The translations under genes and the position numbers were made by a program. DNA of 64,000 bases from Norana najaformis (lineage: Eukaryota > Annelida > Clitellata > Crassiclitellata > Hormogastridae). Below, one piece after another: positions 57,567-64,000 of this stretch. The stretch lies in NCBI GenBank assembly GCA_964023275.1, contig OZ029929.1:6800437-6864436 (forward strand). Reading direction: 5' to 3'. Each line of letters opens with the position of its first letter. Within the stretch, counting starts at the first letter, position 1. The notes below the pieces were generated by a model. The model was not told where the DNA came from. It did not search any database and saw nothing but the letters and a program-made list of their open reading frames with translations.

Positions 57567-59194
57567 GGTAGACCAATATTTTTACTAATATACTATGGTA
57601 AGCTGAATTGAAAGATTTGCTAATGTTGTGTGACAGAATAGTAAGGCAAGATTTATTTTCAAAAAAATTTGATAAGACATGCAAGTATCCACTATTGATT
57701 TTTAAACTCATTGACAAAGTACATGATAATTAAACAATGACCTTACCTTGCCTTACTTTACAACACAATTTTAGTTTTAAAAATGTTATTCTTGATTAAC
57801 GATCAGGCATTCTGTAGTTACTTACATGTATGTTGATACATTTGCAGTGAATGGGATTTTGCCTTCCTTGCTCAACCTAAATAATAATAATAAACCTAAA
57901 CAGTCAACCAATAAAACCTTATCTCACAAATTACTTTACCTTACCGGTAAATGTAAATGTAAAACAGAGCACTCAGCAGTCAGATTCAATGTAATGATGA
58001 TGTAATAAGATTCAGCAAGACCTAAAGCTCCTCAGATTGAAGAAAGCAGATACTGAAGACAGAAACAAATGGAAAAGAGGGATTCGTGTGGCTGACCCCT
58101 CTCCTAGGAGGTATTAATTCCAGCCAGAAGGAAGAAGAAAACATAAATGTAAAACTCTGAAATTTCTCACATAAACAAACAAAAGTTGTGTCAGGGAGAC
58201 CAGTTTATTCACTGGCGCTATATCATATCAGGTCCACAACAGCCATGATGTTGGTGGGTCAGTTTCAGTGCCATGTCAGAGTCTGAGGATCAGGTCAGAA
58301 GAGGAAGTGAGGTACTAAACTGGAAAGCAGTTGCGATGGTCATAGGACGGTCCAGGATCAAGCACAGGATAGGATAGTTTGATACCTTACTTACCTTACC
58401 TTACCATACCTAACTTTATCTTACCTTACACTGCTGGTACTTTAGCCTATAGCATATTACCCTACCTTACAAGTGCTGCAGACTATGAGGACTGTTGTCA
58501 CTGTTTTCCACTGAATTGTGCATTTGATTAGGTTTGATTGTTTTTTTTATTGTAGAACACTAGCAGCAGGGGTTGAAAGGAAATTAATTCTCAGTATTTC
58601 AAGTTTCTGAAAGCACCTTAGCCACTTGCATCTGAACTTCGACCAATTTTCACGGAACTTTATAACAAAGAAATTGAGTTGCTGTTTAGGTAATGAGCAA
58701 CAGTGGTTAAACACCCTTTTTAGCAGAGCTTGGTTGTAAACAGTATGCATGCAAATCATGATACATTAGATAAACTGTTTTATAAACTAAAATCAGAGTT
58801 TGAGCACATGAAAACAAATGCAATAAAATAAAGACGTTTAATTTATTATTGTAATCTGTTATCAACGGTGAAAGACTGCTTGCTGCTGTGTTTTTGAGGT
58901 ATGTGTACTATTATTATTTTGTCTAATTAGTACATATTATTTGGTTTGTTTAAGATACTTGTGACTGTGCTAATGTGTGAAAGACAGTTTTTAAACTGGT
59001 GTAAAATAAACGTGTAATGGAAACACGTTTCATTGTGGTTGGTCTTTTTTTTGTGGTCTTTTTCAATGTCGTTATTTGTTTACGTTGTTTCAACTGCTGA
59101 TCAAAGCACGAAACTTACAGGGATCAGAAACAGAAGGAAGTGTAGGGGTTCTGTGCTTGGTTACAATGAACTGTATACATACATATGTATTTAG

Positions 59195-59290
59195 ATATGT
59201 ATATGTGTAAGTATAAATGCATTTATGTACATGTATGTATGTATATATATGCATTATATTTTTATATTTGTATATATATATATATATATA
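59195..59290 (+). repeat. TATG / (TA)n microsatellite
   Basis: ATGTATGTATATATATGC passes into a (TA)n run of about ten units. Confidence 0.9.
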
Positions 59291-59699
59291 TAAAGTCTTA
59301 TATAACCTTTTTAGTACCTCTCAAATTTCTACATTGAGCTACATCAAATTCAAAGATCAGCAGTTCAGCACTGGCTTGTCCACATCTGCCTGATATATTA
59401 ATAGGCCCTATATATTTCACAATCTGACTAACCCGGAAGAGGGGCTATCCATTTAGGATGTCTGCAAGGAGAGAGGGAAAGGTCACTCAAATGCGGCAAG
59501 GAGAGGAGGTTATACCCAACGTGGATGTCTCTATCTAAATTTGATAGTTATTTTGAGTGCAGTCTGTGCCTTAAACACCAACGTCAGTCACACAGCAGAC
59601 GGTGTGTACCGCGTTGAATCTAAGAACCCCTTTGGTGGATTTGACAGGATCAAAGAACCCCACCCCATAGCACAGTAAGCCCTGCAAGATCAACAGGGA

Positions 59700-59860
59700 A
59701 GCTTAACCACTGAATTCATTTAAGTGATTCAGTGAGATCCTTCCCCACCGCTGCGTGTTTGAATGGGGGGTACCTTGCCATTTAAGGTCCCAATGTACGG
59801 ACCATGCGGCATGGGGGGGGTCAGGTTTTGGGGATTGTTAACGAATATCATCAAACCTTA
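59700..59860 (-). repeat. tRNA-derived SINE, minus partial copy
   Basis: CAGTGAGATCCTTCCCCACC, GTTTGAATGGGGGGTACC and TTTAAGGTCCCAATGTACGG are the reverse complement of the SINE body at 46745-47055. Confidence 0.65.
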
Positions 59861-61582
59861 CTTGATGACAGCTATGAACACAAGTAGTCAAACGCGTCTA
59901 TTCCCATCTTCTAGAAATGAACAGTGTGCACTTCTGGACTGTTTAAGGAAGGCATAGTCAAACTGCAGTTGCAATATTCTGATTTGGCTCTTCTGATGTT
60001 CTTTGAGACCAACTGAATGCAGGCAAGCTTTAACAAACTAGGCACGCCTTACAACTTCAGGCACAGGCCGCAGTCATTTTGAAGGCAAGATACTATAACA
60101 ATGAAACACTTGTGTGACACAGTAGGCCACTGGTTTGAACGTTGTCTGGTTAGGTGAAATGTGCATTGAGATGGCAAATGCGTGGGGATTTTGTGCAAGT
60201 CTTTCATGCACAATTGCTCAGAGCCATGTCCTAAATGCTTGGACATTACACAGTGGCACCTAGTAGAAGCAGAAATAATAATGTTCGTAGCTATCATCAG
60301 ATAAAACTTGATGAGACTCAGTAACAGTTCCAAAAACCTGACCTGTGCTGAAGAGCACTTAAAGTTGTAACTTCTGTCGTGCCGGTGTCCAGTGCACAAG
60401 GCATCAGCATGAGGTGCACCAAAATCACACCGTAATCTGGTGAATATCTTCAGTCCTCTGAAACAGACCAGTCATTAAGCTAAATGGATGGATTCACCTG
60501 GACAACAGCAGTGGTCAGCTGGAGACTTCGGTGATGAGGGGTGAATTCATGGTGCTTCTCGCTGAAATCGAATGTCTGCTGATACGAGCGTAGTACAAAA
60601 TACACCAAACGGACCTTGAGGAGTTGCCCAAGTTGGTTTTGAACGTTGCAAACTGTCGATGACCAGTTTCTTTCCACTAAACAGAGCAAGGTACTAGCTA
60701 AGACCTTGCCAAGTCATGTGACCTGGAATCATGTATGGCCATCAGCGGATGCATACGGGGAGCTGATGTACGCCAACTTCTTTCCCAATTTTCTCAGTTA
60801 TTTCTGATCCCCAGACCCCAAAAACACAATGCCACATGTAGTTTCGAGTCCTGCATCAGATCCACCAAGTTTCGACGAAAAGATCGAAACTTTTGAAAAT
60901 CTCAAATTTTCAGTCAAATCTGGCAAAGAAATTTCGCTGTGTTTGGCAGTCGGCTCAAACACATGGCAAGGATAGCTTCACAGTCCGTCAATGTATCGTG
61001 TTAACGTTGAACCTATCGCGTCAAAGTCATGGATTACCTGTTCTCTGACGACGGTAGATGTTTTTCCTACGCCGTAAGTCCATATCTGGTCTTATTTTCG
61101 ATGAAATTTGTCGAAAACGTGAAAAACACGTGTTGCCTAAAAATCACTTAGAACAGATTTTGTGAGTATATGGACATTTCATTTTCACCATCGCCGTCTA
61201 GCGAATACAATTGGATCATTCAAAGCTGTTTCAATGGGCGTTTTATGGGACCTGTCGCCACCTAGCGAATATAACGGAATGTTTCTCACGCTCATTCGCC
61301 TTTCGAATTCATAAAAATTCATTATTTTATGCCTAGAATCAATCAAGGGTGCTAACAATTCGAGCCCTAATGGTTTTTTAAGTCTTAAGAAATTTAATAA
61401 GCAGTGGCAACTTTCATTATTTGTTTGGAAAATTGAAGAGAGTTAGTTTCAAGCCAGGTAAGAGAGTGTTCGAATGTACGTCGGTATACACGTGGATACG
61501 GACGTATATGCTGTACTCTGTCGCACGTGGCTTAATGTTAACGATCATTTAGGCGCGAGAAGATGATGCAAGATCGCAAGCT

Positions 61583-61590
61583 ATATAAGG
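61583..61590 (+). promoter_or_regulatory. TATA box of the universal stress protein gene
   Basis: TATATAAG within GCAAGCTATATAAGGGGC lies about 220 bases before the start codon at 61806. Transcription would start near 61613, giving an unspliced leader of about 190 bases. Confidence 0.6.
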
Positions 61591-61805
61591 GGCTGTTTAA
61601 CGTTTGTTCCTAGCTTGCTCGCTTGCCTGCCTGTATTTACGATTTTGATTACACGAAATTAAACTATAATTTGACTCACTTACTGAACTGATGGAAGGAA
61701 ATGGCGCACAGTTCTTTCGTTGCCAGCTGACATTTTGTGGATTTTGTTTATTTGAGTGAAATTTTGTTCGAAATATTTGCAACCACGGAGAAAATCAAGA
61801 ATAAA

Positions 61806-62997
61806 ATGCAGCAGAATATAGTCATACCCATTGACCACTCACTGCAGTCTGAAAATGCTGTGAGATGTAAGTTTAAAGGAAAGATTTTCCGACAAAGGCG
61901 GGTCGTGTAGTAGACACTAGTTGGACGCATCAAGATTTCTTAGTTCTAGCAATGGCTGAGCTTAAAGTTTTCTGCAAGCTAAATTTGGAGTCTTATAGAG
62001 TTCCAAGCCTTAACAGAATTATGTCTGCTTGTTCGATAGTGTTATCGTGTTTTGCGTAAGCAGGAAGGTTTATGTGAATGTGAACGAATAGCACGTGAAG
62101 GTAATCGAGGTGTGCATTGTTGAAAGTTTGCCGCATAGGTTCAGTGGTTGATTTTTTTCCAGTTAAGATACCAAACCTAATTACCCTCACCCTACATAAT
62201 GGCGAAAGTTTGTTTGAGGTCTGTTAATTCCGCATAAGTTTAAACATTACGGCCGCCCTAGATTGCGGCGTAATAGCGTGCCGCAGGCCTACGGGAAGTT
62301 ATCCGACAAGAAACAAGTATGTAATAATTAAGTAATCGGTAACTCAAGAGCAACACGAGTTGACATTTTCATGCATTCTGTTGTTGTCCAAAAACACAAC
62401 TTTGTTGATCTGGACAATACTGAGGTGCAGACACAGAACATGAAGAACATGTAGATTGGTGAAAAACGGAAAATAAGACAGTTTTGCCAAAAGTCACGAT
62501 ATTGTATCCAATGTATCTGCAGGAGTTTGCATGGCACAGTGCCTTTCTTTATGAGAACCCTTTTCTCCAACTTTCTTCTATCCATCACATAAACTTAATT
62601 GGTTTGGCACAAGGGATTTGTTTCCCATTTATCCGAAGTAGTCCTATGGCACTGCACGTTATTTTCACAACAAAAAAATGGTTGATGATCATTCTTTTGT
62701 GAATGTCACAAATTTACAAATTTTAATTTAATTGTAAAAAATAAAATCATTTTTGAAACACACGTGTTGCGCTTGTATTACTACTTAATTATTACTCCCT
62801 TGATTCTTTTTGGAGAGTGAGAGATTACTAAAATAGCTATGAAGGAAAGGTTGCGCTCTGCAAATAAGATCTGTTAAAGAATCTTTGTGCTGTTGTTTCT
62901 ATGGTGACAGTCTACCTTAAGTCAGTTCATCGCCCTGGCAACCGACTTGTGCTCATTCGATGCATTGAGCTGCCTGAGCCAAGCCTAAACAAAGCAC
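61806..62997 (+). CDS. Universal stress protein, first two coding exons
   Basis: Exon 1 (61806-61866) encodes MQQNIVIPIDHSLQSENAVR and ends in phase 1 at donor AGAT|GTAAGT. Exon 2 (62911-62997) follows acceptor ATGGTGACAG and continues FYLKSVHRPGNRLVLIRCIE, then LPEPSLNKA, with donor CAC|GTGAGT, phase 1. Joined, they match the N-terminus of the UspA fold: beta strand (NIVIPIDHS), helix ending in FYLKSVHRP, and second strand (NRLVLIRCIE). Aspartate in PIDHS is at the ATP-contact position of UspA proteins. The rest, including the glycine-rich nucleotide loop (GxxGxxxxxxxGS), is not seen before the window end, so the gene is partial. Both exons are short, and neither alone would be convincing. 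Animal USPs are typically 140-170 residues, cytosolic. Confidence 0.85.
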
Positions 62998-63314
62998 GTG
63001 AGTACTGTTTTATAGGAAGTGCTTGACGTCCTGTGTACTTAATGATGTGATTAACGTATACAGTTGCAATACTGATTTGTATTATGTTTAACAGCCATTT
63101 CTAAAGGACTTTTATTGCTGAGTAGGGCTATACAGACCTGATACTTTTAAAAGTAAAGATGTTGACAGTGCTAGTAGTTTAAAAAATGATTAAGTTGATA
63201 TTGTGAAGTAAGTTGTTTCAGATATTGTGAAGTAAATTGTTTCATTTATTTTCCTCCTCTATGAGGTCCTTGAAAGGTGGTACAGAAATATCAAAATGCA
63301 TACATATACTTGTA

Positions 63315-63590
63315 CTATGTGATGGTATGGTTGTTGCCTCATAACCGGAGGGCCACGGGTTCGAATCTGCCTCAAGCCACTGCGTGGCGACCTTGGACAA
63401 GTTGTTCACCCATAATTGTCTGTGAGGAAGGCAACGGAAAACCACCTCACTCTTCTCATCCCCGGGTGGCATAAAGCCAGTGGACCTGCCTTCGAGCAGG
63501 TCCACTGACAACATGTTGAGGCGATATGTTGTATGCTTGTCGTCACGTATGGGCTTTGCCAATTAACTGCTTCTGGAATGAGAGCTAATT
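63315..63590 (+). repeat. tRNA-headed SINE with a strong hairpin
   Basis: GTATGGTTGTTGCCTCATAA and GGCCACGGGTTCGAATCTGC mimic A and B boxes. Near the 3' part, AGTGGACCTGCCTTCGAGCA followed by GGTCCACT (63479-63506) is a near-perfect inverted repeat closed by a TTCG loop. It lies downstream of USP exon 2, probably intronic. Confidence 0.7.
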
Positions 63591-63667
63591 ACCTTGTCTT
63601 ATTTTGGTTCATTCTGCCCTCGTCTAACATTCTTTGGTAATTTAGAAACCAGACCACAATTTTTGTA

Positions 63668-63860
63668 ATTTTGTACTTGTAATTGTAATCTCAGATTTAT
63701 ATAGCGCCTTTTCAAGAATAACTCATTAGAGGCGATCCTAACCTGACTACATAGAGCCATGATGGAACAAAATGGTTTTCAAGCGCTTAGGGAATTGAGG
63801 TAACACAAGGCCAAGGATCTTGTGTCGCAGGTTGCTTAGCATCCTATTCCAGAAATTATT
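63668..63860 (-). mobile_element. L2-like LINE 3' tail, diverged
   Basis: (TTGTAA)n, ATCTCAGATTTATATAGCGC, CTCATTAGAGGCGATCC and GGTTTTCAAGCGCTTAGGGA follow the tail order of 25455-26090 (minus orientation). Confidence 0.65.
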
Positions 63861-64000
63861 AAACTGCTTGTAGACCTGATAAATAATTTATTTAGTAATT
63901 GATGGTTTTTAATCGTTACGATCATTTAAACAACCTTTGTAAGCAGCAATCTTGAGAGCAATTAATTAATGAATTACCATTAATACTAAGGCATATCTAT

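Larger units (their letters stand above)
57567..61805. other. Spacer between DNAI2 and the universal stress protein gene
   Basis: Holds the DNAI2 3' flank, a diverged L2-like tail (58150-58385), TA/TATG microsatellite (59195-59290), a minus SINE part (59700-59860), a LINE-tail scrap (60366-60420) and the promoter at about 61580. AATAAA sites at about 57891 and 58829 could end DNAI2. Short open frames here show no domains. Confidence 0.5.

Noticed and set aside
61029-61073. MDYLFSDDGRCFSYA followed by a good GTAAGT donor
   Set aside because: Tempting as a first exon, but no second exon or family match was found.

Overview
The window is nuclear DNA of an invertebrate animal. Genes are split by many roughly 0.3-9 kb introns with GT-AG (and two GC-AG) junctions. 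Introns and spacers are full of L2/CR1-like and RTE-like LINE tails, tRNA-headed SINEs, one Mutator-like DNA transposon, minisatellites and microsatellites. Gene content (a receptor guanylyl cyclase, an axonemal dynein chain, an Ly6/uPAR protein, a universal stress protein) and the repeat types fit a marine invertebrate. I cannot name the species. No tool was run; all families are called from recognised motifs and exon junctions are read by eye with phase checks.

Layout. (1) 66-10065, plus strand: transmembrane exon and whole intracellular part of a natriuretic-peptide-receptor-type guanylyl cyclase; its extracellular exons lie upstream of the window. (2) 13931-41729, minus strand: three genes of secreted or disordered type. 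A 3.1 kb exon (13931-17050) encodes a repeat-bearing disordered protein whose upstream exons I did not find. A three-exon Ly6/uPAR gene (21910-32412) gives a 126-residue secreted protein with ten cysteines. A three-exon gene (34556-41729) gives a roughly 1461-residue precursor with a signal peptide, about 24 heptapeptide repeats, furin-type sites and a charged repeat tail. (3) 46149-57566, plus strand: a complete DNAI2 gene (outer-arm dynein intermediate chain 2) in 13 coding exons, with a probable non-coding first exon and RFX X-box near 44.4 kb. (4) 61806 to the window end, plus strand: the first two coding exons of a universal stress protein gene behind a TATA box.

How they relate. The two large conserved plus-strand genes (cGMP signalling, cilia motility) flank a minus-strand block of fast-evolving low-complexity genes. 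DNAI2 and the heptad-repeat gene are divergent, with about 4.4 kb between their start codons, filled mainly by LINE copies. Nothing indicates an operon or shared pathway.

Most noteworthy: the heptad-repeat precursor with a phase-compatible choice between a hydrophobic C-terminus and a charged repeat exon; the unassigned FYQS-repeat protein; two GC-AG introns in DNAI2; a Mutator-like element whose termini are arrays of C-runs; a 23-bp satellite grown from a LINE 3' end; and degenerate pentamer tracts that often begin at splice donors.
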